NCBI RefSeq assembly: GCF_008831285.2
Contig: NC_045143.1
Location: 9,433,503-9,497,502 of the forward strand
Source of the DNA: Nymphaea colorata
Taxonomy: Eukaryota > Streptophyta > Magnoliopsida > Nymphaeales > Nymphaeaceae
Direction of reading: 5' to 3'
DNA length: 64,000 nt
Both the position numbers and the translations under genes were made by a program. Positions 1-13,886 of this stretch are shown in pieces (the first letter of the stretch is position 1; every line of letters starts with the position of its first letter). The notes under the pieces were generated by a model that was given only the letters and a program-made list of their open reading frames with translations, was not told the DNA's origin and did not search any database.

Positions 1-209
1 GTTTTATTAAACTGCCAGCTAGTGTAGGCCCGACCAAAAACCCGAATCAATCCGCCCGACCTATTATCAATCGGGTCGGGCCGGGCCTCAGGCATTAACC
101 GAAGCCCGAGGCCCGATATTACATGAGCCCGGCCCAGCTTGGCCCGATACAGTTTTCGGGCTTCAATTTTTACATATTTTTCGGGCCGGGCCGGCTGATG
201 CCCAGCCCT
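1..209. mobile_element. End of a GGCCCG-rich hAT-like nonautonomous element, cut by window edge
   Basis: Dense degenerate GGCCCG/GGGCCGG motifs on both strands stop abruptly at about 209. The reverse complement of the end reads GGGCTGGGCATCAG, close to the terminal motif of the elements at 38989 and 16896 (CTGGGCATCGG). Family assignment rests on that similarity; the other end lies outside the window. Confidence 0.45.
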
Positions 210-724
210 AACCACCACCAAAGATGGTCATAGTGACGTGCATCAACAGAAATCCCTTTGGGCACAAACACAGGCAGCATATAACCAATCTTCATCAGGC
301 AGTCCACAAAGACCAAGACTAGCCTACAATGAAGCCTTCTGAGATATCCCATGTCGCTGCTACAACAACATAGTCCAACCACCTAGCCTTAGCCCAAGTG
401 GTACACCGGCACCTCTAGGCACCCAAGTTGAGGGACCAGGAGACGCCTTTCTCTCCTCAAAAATTGAAACAGAATCCCGCGCCCTTGTGCTCCCCAACAC
501 TCTACTCGTGCTTACATGTGCCATAACATAAGACATATTCGGTGTTCTAGTGTGTACCAATAAAGGATTTGCCATATCAAAACATATTCCAGTAATTCCT
601 CATGAAACCCAGCATTGAGTACAATTCTCAAGACCCACAAGTTCAAGTACCAAATGATACATACTTACAAAATTCTAATCACTCTAATTAGATTATGCTA
701 CAAAAGACATTGCTGGTCAACATA
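210..724. other. Intergenic, nothing recognised
   Basis: Only short open frames without recognisable domains are seen. Confidence 0.5.
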
Positions 725-1293
725 TCTTTCAGGAGAACAACTTTCCAATACCATTTCATTTATACCTGAAATATAACATTTTCATGAATAACATTAGCGA
801 TGCTCAAATGCATTCATAAGACTGTCCATGTATGCCTAAATATACATATGTAGGAGTAATATTATCTCTGCCCTATAGTGTTCATATAGTTCTCATGAAT
901 ACAAATAGATATGAATAACACTATTTCAACTCTATCATGCACATAAGGTTGCTAAGTATATATATGTATAAGAACAACATTATCTCAACTCCAATATGCA
1001 CAAATAGCTATCAGGGATATACATGTATAATAATATTTATCTCTGCTCTAATACGTACAGATGATTGTCATTTTGATAGCTAAGAATAACATTATCTCAT
1101 CACTAATATATGCATATGGTTGTCATATATATTCAAGCAAGAATAATATTATATCATCTTTGATATATATATATATATATATATATATTCATGTAAGAAC
1201 CGTATTATCTCATCTCTGACATATCTATATGATCGTCCTATATATTCAAGCAAGAACAACATTATTACATCTCTCATCTATCCATATGATTGT

Positions 1294-1332
<39 letters not shown>

Positions 1333-2050
1333 CTTATTTATGATATATCTATATAGTTGTTATATATATGTCCATAACAACAACATTATCTCATTTATGA
1401 TATATCTATATGATTGTCACATATATTCAAGCAAGAACAATATTATCTCATTTCTGATATATCTATATGATTGCCATATATGTGAGTAACAACAACATTT
1501 TCTCATCTAAGATATATCTATATGATTGTCATAGATATTCAAGCAAAAACAGTATTATCCCATCTTAGATATATTCTTATGATTGTCATATATACATGTA
1601 AGAACTGTATTATCTCATCTCTGATATATTTATATGATTGCCATATATATGTGTGTAACAATAGCATTATCTTATCTATGATATATCTATATAATTGTCA
1701 TATATATTCAAGCGAAAACAGTATTATCTCATCTCAAATATATCCATATGATTGTCATATACACATGTAAGAACCACATTATCTCATCTTTGATATATCT
1801 ATATGATTGTCATAACAAAATTATCTTACTATGATATATCCATATGATTGTCATATATATTAAAGTAAAAACAGTATTATCTCATCTTAGATATATCCAT
1901 ATGATTGTCATACATATTCAAGCGTAAACAGTATTATGTCATCTTAGATATATCCATATAATTGTCATATATATTCAAGCAAAAATAATATTATCTCATT
2001 TATCTCTTCTACGATATATCCATATGATTAACATATGTACAATTATAGAC
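725..2050. repeat. 57-bp minisatellite, about 23 degenerate copies
   Basis: The anchor ATATGATTGTCATA recurs with spacings mostly of 55-59 bp from about 725 to 2040 (for example 1412, 1469, 1524, 1581, 1636, 1693, 1750, 1805). Each unit also carries a form of TTATCTCATCT and ATTCAAGCAAGAACA. Copies on the left are more diverged. A (TA)n run (about 1166-1188) and a (CA)n run (1296-1327) have expanded inside single units. Short open frames here are by-products of the repeat. Confidence 0.88.
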
Positions 2051-3239
2051 AAACAACATTATCTAATTCTGTTTTCCTTAAAGTTAGTAGACCTGTCTCA
2101 CAAAATTATGTACTACAACAATTTTAAGATGACTTTGATACAAATAACATCATTCTCTGCTCAACAACAAAACACATGCTCAACTTTACATATTACCGAA
2201 AGCATCTACATACATATATATGTGTATATATATTATTTCGCATACATATACATTCACGTATCTTTATATACATCTACATACACCAAATATACATGAAATA
2301 CATGTTTCCAGTCATGGGTGGATGTCCCATACCCGAAAATATAAGATATGCTCACCCAATCATCTTATGGATCTGTCTACTTCAAGAGCAGTCCACCAAT
2401 ACTCTAATCCATGATAGTCGTTGCGCTAGCTCTCTCTCTACACATTTACGACATATATATGTGTATATATTTACAATCAGATCATAACATACTCATTTAA
2501 AACTACAGAGCTGTCCAAACATGGACTTGTTTCTGTTTCTAAATAGGTGGTTAGGGCATTTACTTAAGAAAGATAACTTGAATCCAAATCAGCAGCCCAC
2601 TAGCTTCCTTCCCTAATACATTGTGGCTGAGAGAATAGGAGAACAAGTCATTATCCTCAACTAAACTTCAAGCATGGATGCAACAAGAAAATGGAAGGTA
2701 TCTCCTTCTCTCTCCATTTTTTCGTTGTAGGAGCATTTCCCACTATGATAGCAGCAAATAGAAGGCTAGAATGCTATCTACCCAAGCTTAATAAGCCCTT
2801 TTTGATGGCCCCAAAACTTTCATCTGAATTTGTTGTTACCCAAAAGAAGAAAGGTGATTCTTTGGCTTATCCCACCTCTATTTAATATCTCATTTACTAT
2901 TTCTAGTAGTCCTAATATTCTTCTCAACCACCCCTCTAATCTTAATTACAAATTACAAATTTAATACTAATTTTGATTGGTCCCAATACATTATAAAAAT
3001 AAACAGAATATAAATAATATATATATTAGTTAATTATATCTGTTTGAAATTATAGGGCTTTACACGGTGCAACAACACTGAACGGAAAATGGCAAGACTG
3101 CCAGTCAAGCGAAGGTAGAGTCAGGGTCGCATTTTCGCAGTCTTATAGAAGACATAGGAGAAATCGAGGAAGTCTTTCGAAAACCCTAAGTTCCTAAATG
3201 AAACTAACAAACTTCAAAAACAAATTAAAAAAAATTTTC
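2051..3239. other. AT-rich intergenic, nothing recognised
   Basis: No domain-bearing frame, tandem repeat or transposon end was identified. Confidence 0.5.
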
Positions 3240-3372
3240 ATGTGGGCTTGTTGGGCCCTCAATGGGTTCAATACATTGAGTACCAGGCCAACCCTGATCT
3301 TGCAGGCTTGGTTTTTACCCGCCTCGGGCCTGGGCCCGGTACCAGGCATTGGCCCGACCTAGCGCCTAGGCA
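3240..3372. mobile_element. Fragment of a GGCCCG-rich repeat
   Basis: A short island of GGGCCC, GGGCCTGGGCCCGG and GGCCCGACC motifs in AT-rich surroundings, of the same kind as the elements at 16896 and 38989. Ends and target duplication were not found. Confidence 0.35.
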
Positions 3373-3405
3373 TAATATGAGTGTATATATGGACGCGATA
3401 GATTG

Positions 3406-3544
3406 AGAGATCGTTTAGCAATTGGAACAACAAGTATTTCATAAATCTTCTTAAAGATTGAAGGAACACTAAAATTAAATGCCATGAACGTGTTCCAATA
3501 TTTAACATACATATACAAAAGTGTTCCATTTACCAAACAACCCT
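3406..3544. mobile_element. Tourist-like MITE, about 139 bp
   Basis: The left end contains GATCGTTTAGCAATTGGAAC and the reverse complement of the right end contains GGTTGTTTGGTAAATGGAAC, giving imperfect terminal inverted repeats of about 24 bp. The flanks are TTG on the left and TTA on the right, consistent with a mutated TTA target duplication of the PIF/Harbinger superfamily. Confidence 0.5.
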
Positions 3545-3547
3545 TTA

Positions 3548-5860
<2,313 letters not shown>

Positions 5861-5865
5861 TCAAG

Positions 5866-6050
5866 AAGGAAGAGCATTGGAGCTAAAATTCAAAATTTGA
5901 ATTCAAGATTTGAATTCAAGAGGGAAGAGCTTTGGAGCCAAAATTTAAAATTTGAATTTAAGATTTGAATTCAAGAGAGAAGAGCTTTGGAGCCAAAATT
6001 CAAAATTTGAATTCAAGATTTAAATTCAAGAGGGAAGATTGTGGGGGAGT
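5866..6050. repeat. 55-bp tandem repeat, about 3.5 copies
   Basis: The motif GAAGAGCTTTGGAGCC or variants falls at 5872, 5927, 5982 and 6037, an exact 55-bp period. Each unit also contains AAAATTTGAATTCAAGATTT. Confidence 0.85.
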
Positions 6051-6306
6051 TTATAAAGAGTTTTGGAATTCTCGATTTGGATCTAAACTCAGATTTTGGA
6101 TCTAATTCGGATCTGAAAATTGGATTTTGGAATTGAATCTCGCGTATAAGGTAGGATTTTGAATTTGAATTTTGTGTTTCGGTTTGGACAACGATTTAGA
6201 GATTCATTTTGGATCAAGTAATTACAAATTTGTTTTGAGTTTAAAATTTAGGGGTGATAACAATATCAAATAGATCAAAGTGTGGAAGTTGGTGTCCTAA
6301 TGCTTA

Positions 6307-6830
6307 GAGGGTGTTTGGTAACTGTTGTTCTCGACAGAACGGGTAGGACATCTTGTCTGCCACACCCATGTCCTATCCATCTTATTATTAGGTCCATTGT
6401 TTTATGGCTTTATGAATAGAACACCATGTTCCTTGATGTCTGTCTTGTCCATTCTATTCGTCTTGTCCATTCTATTCGATGTTTGATTTATGTTATGTAC
6501 ATTCTATCTATTCTATCTAGTCTTTGCATCATGTACAATCTCCTTTGTCTGTCTTGTCCATTCGATCCATTGTTTGATAACTAAAACATTATGTTTGTTG
6601 GTTTTGCTTGTTTTATCTATTGTTTTTTATAGTCTGAATACAATATACAAAGTTACAACCCACAAAAATCATTCATTATTTTTATGCTTGATACTCGGTC
6701 CATTGTTTGATAACTAAAACATTATGTTTGTTGGTTTTGCTTGTTTTATCTATTGTTTTTTATAGTCTGAATACCATATACAAAGTTACAACTCACAAAA
6801 ATCATTCATTATTTTTATGCTTGATACAAT
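6307..6830. mobile_element. Harbinger-like left end with an internal 133-bp tandem duplication
   Basis: TTA at 6304-6306 is followed by GAGGGTGTTTGGTAACTG, similar to the terminus of the element at 57773 (GAGGTCGTTTGATTG). Both then show repeated CTTGTCCATTC and GTTTG motifs. From 6566 a 133-bp segment is duplicated in tandem at 6699 with only a few changes. No right end was found, so the element is truncated or very diverged. Confidence 0.5.
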
Positions 6831-7560
6831 AAGGTATGTTATATCAGTCTTATTACAAAATTCATAACAAACCTGTTAAATCAAAACCAATGCATTCAAT
6901 AACTTGATCATGTTAAAGCAAGATACATAAAACACCAAATAGCAAAATCAGTTTTACAACTTAAACAAAAACATTATCAATGTTAGATGTTGAATGGTTC
7001 AAATAAACGATACCAAATACATTAATAGGATACTAAAATATAGGCTATTGGGGGCCACAATTGGCATATATCGACATACAAATGTTCACAAAGATTCATA
7101 ACCTAGACAACAAGATTAGTTCTAGTTTAAATACAAGCAATTATGACAACTCCCAACAATTGGTCTTCTGGCTCAGTATAACTAAAAATGCAGATAAGAA
7201 AGTTTCCACGTGTTGTATGTATCTCATCTTCTTCTAGCTCATTGTAACTAGTACAATGCATCATCTTCTAGTTTCTGCATGTCAAAGAAACAAAGAGATA
7301 AATAAACACTTAAATTATTTTTATGAAGTATAAAAATAATATAGTATAATTGAAATAATGACATATGGTAAAGACAATTATGAATAAGAGACACATTATA
7401 AATGAAAAAATGCACATCCATGACATTAATGTTCATTCAAAATTAAGTAGGACAAAGATCCACATGAATAATATTAGTGGAAAGAAAAAATAAAGAGCAA
7501 ACTTGACCTATAAACCGGTGTTATCTGTTACAGTATAGGTTTAGAAAGCCTATACGATAT
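6831..7560. other. AT-rich intergenic, nothing recognised
   Basis: No domain-bearing frame; possibly outer parts of the hAT element that follows. Confidence 0.4.
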
Positions 7561-10500
7561 GCTTAAGCGTTATCACCTGTATTGTACGATATGGGCAATA
7601 CACCCTCATATCATATGATACGAGGAAAAACTCAAAACATGGGCCCGATGGCTTTTTTTTGTGTCCTCTCTCTCTCTTTCTCTTCTTGTTTCTAAAGACT
7701 CCACGAGACGTGGGATGGAGAGATTTTGCACATTTTCATAAAAAATCATTGATGATTCATTAATTTGGATGGAGAGCCTACTAGCCGGTGAAGAAACTTT
7801 CTCGTAATGAATGGTGGGAAGTATGGGGAAAGAGGATTTTTTGGTTTCTAACACCAAGAAGGTAAAAAATTACTTATTTTCACCATTGAATCCTTTATTT
7901 CTCAGTTAATCGTAGTTTTTTACTTGTTTTCTGAAGATATAATGTCAGACCTTGAATGGCAGTGGTGTAAAGGGTGAATCCCAAAGATATGTTAAAAGTT
8001 GTGTATAATTTTTGTAAGCAAATCATATCAGGAATAATCTCTCGTTTTAAATACCTTATAGTTAGTACAAACAACGATGTGGCTCAATAAACTGGCTCCC
8101 AAGAGAACCCATTGCCACCCTATGTCAAACACCAATATTTGGAGCTTATTAATGTCGTGAAAGCAAATAGGATTGAAAAGGAAATGCATGAGGCAAATGT
8201 AGGATATGAGGACCCATATGAAGAGGAAGAAAGCAAAGGTGAAGATGTTGAGCTCGAAGAAGAAGATGTTGGTATTAGTTTAGGAACAAATAAAGGGAAA
8301 GACATCATGCATAAAGGTGGTTCTTCAACTACAACCAGAAAGAGAAGATGTGTAAGTACAATTTCACAAAGACGTGGTAGAAGTCATGGTTGTACTATTG
8401 GAACTAGTGGTGGTAGAATGCCTACTATGATGTCGAGTTTTGGATCCGGTTTGATCAAGAATTTTTTCCCCACTTATACTGCTGCACCTGCGCAGCCTGA
8501 TATTCATACAACCATGTGTTCAAAGGATGTTATTGTCGCAGTAAGTAATACTGTAGGGAGGTGGTTCTATGACACATTCATTCCATTTAATGAAGCAAAC
8601 TCTTTTCATTTTTAGCCTATAGCAGATGCGATTGCTTTTGTAGTCCGAGGGTATGAAGTGCCATTTTATCATAAATTACAAGGTAAAATTCTTAATAATG
8701 CAGTTAGAGATTTCAAGGCATATTATGATGAAACAAAATTGAGCTGATGCAGTGTAATGGCAGATGGGTGGACAAACATCAAGAACAAAATATTGGTAAA
8801 CTTTCATGTATATTGGCCCTTAGGTACGATGTTCTTAAAATATATTGATTTGTCTGATACTCCTAAGACTGCTGATGTTTTGTGTGAAATTTTTGATAAA
8901 GTTATACAAGAAGTTGAGCCTGAGAATGATGTGCAATTTATCATAAATAATGTAGCAAATTATAAAGCTGCATGTGAAATGTTAGCAGCACAAGTGGACA
9001 GTTCAAAATTGCCAAGAAATCACAAAGTTATTTATAATCATGCTTATGTCATCAACTTGATGAGAAAATTCACAAATTGGGCTGAATTGATTCAACATGC
9101 ACAAACACTGTTTGCCACAAATGTTTGACTATTCAGGATATAGTCAAGCAAAAAAATCCTCTCAGGCAGATGTTCTCGAGTAATAATTGGGCTACATATC
9201 CACATGTCTAAAAGAAAGGCCACGACAGTTGAGGATACTATATTCAACACTAAATTTTGGGAATCATGTGCGAACTTATTAAAGGTTTGTGTACCTCTAG
9301 TGAAAGTTATCAGATTGGTTGACAGTAAAGATAGACCTTCTATTGGATATTTATACGAGGCTATAGGCATAGCAAATGAGGCCATTAAAGATAATCTGAA
9401 GGAAAAAAAGAAGTTGTACATGCCTATATAGAAGATTATAGATGAAAGGTGGTCTAGATAACTTCATCGCCCACTTCATGCAGTAGCTTACTACCTAAAT
9501 CCTGCTATTAGATATCTTCTCACTTTTAAGAAGGATAGAGAGGTCGGTTATGACATGTTGGATTGTATTGAGATATTGGTAAGTGATTATAGAGATTAAG
9601 AAGTTGTCCATGTGTCGATCAACAAATATGAACATTGGGAGAGACACCACAATTCGATGCAGGACATCCTTGCGTCCAAGCATTAGAAAAAGAGACTTTA
9701 TCTTATCTACTTTTTTTATTATTGTTTTATTTGTTGTTTGATTGTTTCTACCTTCTCATATGTTTACTATTTTGTATTCACTTTTTATCTATTTTTATAT
9801 TTGTGGCGGGGTAGGTTTGGACTTGATTGCCAAAAATTAAAGAAGCTTGCAATTAGAATATTCAGCCAAACATGCAGTGCAACCTAATGTGAAAGAAATT
9901 GAGTGTATTTCAGCACATCTATAGTAAAAAGAGAAATAGGCTGAAACATAAAAGGTTGAATAACCTTGTTTTCGTTCGTTATAATATGAAGTCGAGACAA
10001 AGGTAAATTAAATACATTTGTTATGCAAAATTGCCAATTCTAATATATATTTAATTTTTAACAATGTGTTAATTTCTTCTCTTATTGCACTTTAGGCAAA
10101 TAGAAGCAACATCTACGAGGAAACATCACACTTAATTTGATCCGATCAGCTTTGACAATTTTGATGTATTAGATTCTTGGATTGAAGAAGAACTATCTAA
10201 GATCCTTGGTGAGGACGATCTTGATTTTCTGAACATTGAAGGAGTAGCAGAGCTTTTTGAAGAAGGAGAGGCTGAATAGCAATGGAATGTTGGTGACATT
10301 CCAATAGAAGGGATAGATGCAACTAATGAAGAAAATGAAGATGATGAAGAAGATAATGATGCAATGACGAGGATTATCTTTGAGTCATGAAATATGATAA
10401 TTATATGTTTTGAACTTATGAATTGTGATGTAATATAAGTCCTAAGATTCCAAGTCCTAAGATTCTATAAAATTTTCAAGTTTAAAATTGTGATGGATGT

Positions 10501-10790
10501 TTATTATGTTATTTTGAATCTCTGATTTCTTATTTTTGAATGTGTTGTTGATATACATGAATGTTCTTATGTATGATGATTTTTTTAATATTGAATACAT
10601 TTTCTTGTTTTTTTTTCTGATTTTTTGTTATTTTAGATTTTTTGAATTTTTTTTTATTTTTAAATATTTTTTAAAATTTAAAAATTAATTTTACGATACA
10701 CTACGTTACATTTGCGATACGTTATGATATGGTATATAAGTGGGCCCGACCGATATGTGTTATGTTACACATTTGGCAACATTGCTATAA
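7561..10790 (+). mobile_element. Decayed autonomous-type hAT transposon (DUF659 class)
   Basis: A broken transposase (7942-10279) lies between AT-rich flanks that both contain GATACGATAT-like and GGGCCCGA motifs (about 7555-7650 and 10690-10760), which look like subterminal repeats. Exact terminal inverted repeats and an 8-bp target duplication could not be fixed, so the boundaries are approximate. Confidence 0.6.
7942..10279 (+). pseudogene. hAT transposase pseudogene (BED finger, DUF659, dimerisation region)
   Basis: Read across several frameshifts, the order of parts is that of plant DUF659 transposases. First comes a ruined BED finger (7942-8110, with stops) starting SDLEWQWC. A charged linker with RKRR follows (8112-8612). 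The DUF659 core has VMADGWTN and GTMFLKYIDLSD (8755-8880) and then NVANYKAACEML. A helical part has YNHAYVINLMRKFTNW and ATNV (9030-9125). The C-terminal part has IIDERWS, HRPLHAVAYYLNPAIRY (9430-9515) and an acidic tail ending near 10279. In-frame stops (for example before CSVMADGW and in the finger) rule out a working enzyme. An active member would cut at the element ends and make 8-bp target duplications. Confidence 0.8.
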
Positions 10791-11250
10791 AGTTATAAAC
10801 TGTCAACTAAAACATGTGTCCGCAAGAGGGGACCAAGAAAAAAAAAAAGAAAGAAAAGCATAACCAAATTACTATCTGGCATAAAAGAAGGAAAAACTAA
10901 GAAAACATAGAGAAGAAGGCAATCAAGTTCCCTATAACGACATAACGACATGCAAAGACTATACCAACAAAAAAATAAAATACTAACTATAGTATTGTAT
11001 GTGTGACACGAGCAATGCAGAAGTAAAAGCCTACTGTAAACGTGAATTATACTGCGATCACATAAAGCAGAGACAACCATGTTAGGCTAAAAAACAATAT
11101 AAAATCTAACGCAACATAGATAAACAACAGTAAAGCTAGACACAATCCAACTAAGAACCCAAACTGCAGCTTGCAATGCATTTGAAAAGAAAAATAAAAC
11201 CAGACAAAGACTATTATGTCAACTATTCCAGAAATCACCGGTGCCAGCCA
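10791..11250. other. Intergenic, nothing recognised
   Basis: No recognisable frame or repeat. Confidence 0.4.
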
Positions 11251-11253
11251 CCA

Positions 11254-11645
11254 GCTCTGAAAATTATTCTACAAGATCTCTCGGGGGGTTCAGAGGCGTT
11301 TGAGCTATTGGCAAGGTTCTGCCCCAACAAGGGAATGATTCCTTCCAACGCGTGCCTTCTTCATTGTGCAGCAACTTTCATGGGGATAACGGAAGAGGTT
11401 CATTCGAACAACTTAATTGAGCAGATAGAACGATCCCTTCAAGAAGTGGCTTACTGGAATTGGGCAGAAAACTTGGTGGCACTGAAGCAATGCCAAGAGC
11501 TTATCCCTGCAGCGACCTCATCAGGAATCCTGCAGAAGATCATCGATTCCATGTTGTTGAAAATCACCTCGAACAGTGAATCAAGTCCTAATTCCTCACC
11601 CGAGAGTTCAGTGCGTTTGCCTTGTGATACAAAGAAACACCATAA
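11254..11645 (+). pseudogene. NPH3-family (BTB/NPH3) exon fragment
   Basis: The frame reads LKIILQDLSGGSEAFELLAR, then IPSNACLLHCAATFMGITEE, NLIEQIERSLQEV, WNWAENLVALKQCQELIP, a serine-rich stretch (SESSPNSSPESS) and CDTKKHHKS. This is the hallmark of the C-terminal BTB region and the start of the NPH3 domain of plant BTB/POZ-NPH3 proteins, which are cullin-3 adaptors acting at the plasma membrane in phototropism and auxin-related signalling. Family members run to roughly 600 residues. Here only about 130 remain, with no BTB start and no rest of the NPH3 domain, so this is an exon fragment, not a working gene. The FC-Y motif usual after LAR is altered (FCPNKG). A distant remaining exon or capture by a transposon cannot be excluded. 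Confidence 0.75.
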
Positions 11646-12087
11646 GAGCTTGGAAAACATAAATAAACAAAAAAGAAAAAGTGGATGTAGGCAACTACCT
11701 CAATCAACATTTCTGTCTCTTTGTTTAGTGAGACGATTTATGCTTCTCCAGTTATTTGCACGGATAACTTACATTTTAATTAATAAATCAAGCCAAGGTA
11801 GGATCCAACCAGTTGATACACTACACCTTCTCAAAGTATGGAAAGCAACAAGCAAAAAAAAAACAAGAATAAGCGTAAGGCCTGCATGATGAAGGCTTAC
11901 CCCTATGAGTTGGATTCTCCATTAAACTTGCCTCAAGTTGAAGCTCCTTGGTGAGACAACTTCTTCTATGGTCTATAGTCTTCTTAATAATTCATCGTTC
12001 TTTACACAAGGTGTCGGTTCACATTCCTCCATCTCAAAAGGGCAACAGGTTCATGTCAAAGTCCCTCACACTAAGGCCATTATCTAT
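11646..12087. other. Intergenic, nothing recognised
   Basis: The open frame of the NPH3 fragment runs on to 11889 but loses family resemblance after about 11645. Confidence 0.4.
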
Positions 12088-13133
12088 AGGGGTGAACAAC
12101 GAGCCGAGTAACTCGAACTCAGCTCGTTAAAGCTTGGCTCGAACTCAAGTTCGAGCCAGCTTTTTTACTCAACAAGCCAAGTTCGAGTTTATTGTTCGGC
12201 TCGTTCATTTTATCGAGCTCGGCTCGAGTTTGTTTAACGAATCTCGTTTAACCCAACTTGGCTCGATAGATCAGATATTTATTGTTCTCGTCTTGATTCA
12301 TCTTCATTTTTCATCTTTTTTTCTCTCTCTTCACTTTCTTTCTCTTCATCCTCGACCTCCAACCTCTGTCGCTGCCCTTGGCACACCCTCTTTCTATCTA
12401 CTGTGTTCTTCTACTTCTTCTTCCTCCTCCTCTTTTCCCACCCAGAGATGTCACTACTTCTTCTTCCTCCTCCTCTTCTCCCACCCAAAGATGGTCGCTT
12501 GAGTCAGACATCACCTTCCCATCCCAAACCCTAACCCTACTCTCAGCCATCACTGCAAGCCCTCCGCCATCATTATCTGCAGCTTGAGGGTCAAGGGGGA
12601 GGCCCGCAAAGCAGAGCCTCCTCCCGTCTTCTCCATTGTTCGATCCTTCGCTCCCGCCACCGTTGCTGACCTCAGCCCCATCCTCCTTCGATTATCACCG
12701 ACATCCAGCTGATGGCAACCAACAATGGTACTCTTCTCTTTCTTTCTTTTTCTCTCTCTCTCTCTCTCTCTCTCTATCTCCCTCTCTAAATCAAAGAAAA
12801 CAAGGTTTCTGAAACCCTCTCTCCCTCAAGCGAGAGAGGGTATCAAAAACCCAACGAACTCTGCTCAAGCGAGAGAGGGTCTTCTTCCCCCTTCCACAGC
12901 AGATCTGCTATAGCCTATTGCCGTCTTCCTCCCCCTTCTACTGTCTTCTTCCCCCTTCTACAAACTCTGCTCAAGCGAAAGACCCCCTTCCACAGCAGAA
13001 GAATCTAGAACAAGCATGTAATCGAGTTAAACGATTCGGTCGAGTCAATCTCGAGCTCGAAGACAATTGATCGAGTCAAGTTCAAGCTACCATTGTAAAG
13101 CTCGTCGAGTCGAACTCGAGCTGACCAACCTTA
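12088..13133. mobile_element. GAGCTCG-rich hAT-like nonautonomous element carrying gene-like DNA
   Basis: Both ends are packed with GAGCTCG/CTCGAAC motifs in inverted orientation (12090-12270 and 13020-13133), as in the well-bounded element at 39370. The left tip reads AGGGGTGAACAACGAG and the right tip, reverse-complemented, AAGGTTGGTCAGCTCGAG, a degenerate inverted repeat. The interior (12300-12960) is GC-rich, with CT runs and a homoserine-kinase-like stretch. No clean target duplication was seen. Confidence 0.6.
12554..12690 (+). pseudogene. Homoserine-kinase-like N-terminal fragment inside the element
   Basis: One frame reads KAEPPPVFSIV then RSFAPATVADLSP (12608-12679). Plant homoserine kinases, the chloroplast enzymes that phosphorylate homoserine for threonine and methionine synthesis, begin their mature part with the pattern EPxPVFxSVxxFAPATVANLGP. 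The match ends where the GHMP-kinase glycine loop should continue. Residues upstream (from about 12554, HCKPSAIIICSL) could be the transit-peptide part. The fragment has no start codon and no kinase body. The match is short, about 24 residues, and identified from memory of the family motif. Confidence 0.55.
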
Positions 13134-13886
13134 ATCATCCCATACTTATTTTTTAACATTATTTCATGCATTCGCTCGTTATCTCATAATTTTTTTACTA
13201 TCTCATAAACATAATTTCATATTTATGTTTGGTGTTATTTTATACATCCGTTTGTTAGTTACCTTATAAATCTTTTGTTATCTGATAAACATTTTTTCAT
13301 ACTTATTTGTTATTTTATATTTATTTGTTATCACACATGCATATCCAATATTTTAGCATGAAAATAAATATATATATATTGGTAATAGAGTCCACCCTCA
13401 ACTAAGGTGAGGATGACACACGTAACTTGATGATGCTGCAGGGAAAAGAATGAGATGTTCACGAGCATATGCCAAGGTAGTGCAAGCATATGCCAAGGTG
13501 GTGCACGTTCGGTCAGGGTGTGAGGAGAGACTGAAATGTTCCTCAAAACGCTTGAATGCCTTGGCCTTTTTTTATACACACGTACCCATTATTCTATGTC
13601 TGACCCATGTTTGTGTGAGTTTCAATGCATTCAAAAGGCCTCCTAAGCCACAAAAAAATATTGATGGTTAAAAAAAGTGACAGCACGATTCACAGAAACG
13701 TACAAGAAATACCAAATAAAATTAAAAAACTTTCCCCACATGAGGTGGTACACATTACATATCTATATATAAAGAAAGGAAAAAGAAGTAGGCGGGCCAT
13801 GTGTGACTGGAAGTTTGCATTTAATGAAAACCACGTGAAAAACTAAAACCAGCCTGAAAACCGACAACTAGTTAAAAGGACTTCAG
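13134..13886. other. 3' flank of the first P450 gene
   Basis: No gene seen. A short direct repeat built on GCATATGCCAAGGT occurs twice near 13466-13500. Confidence 0.4.

Noticed and set aside
1229-1770. Frames repeating MIYLYDCHIY
   Set aside because: Direct product of the 57-bp minisatellite, whose period happens to be a multiple of three.
725-2050. CRISPR-like regular spacing
   Set aside because: The whole 57-bp unit is repeated with no unique spacers, and the context is a plant nuclear genome.
12088-13133. Clean 8-bp target duplication for this element
   Set aside because: ATTATCTA and ATCATCCC at the ends do not match well enough; the element is kept on its arms and tips alone.
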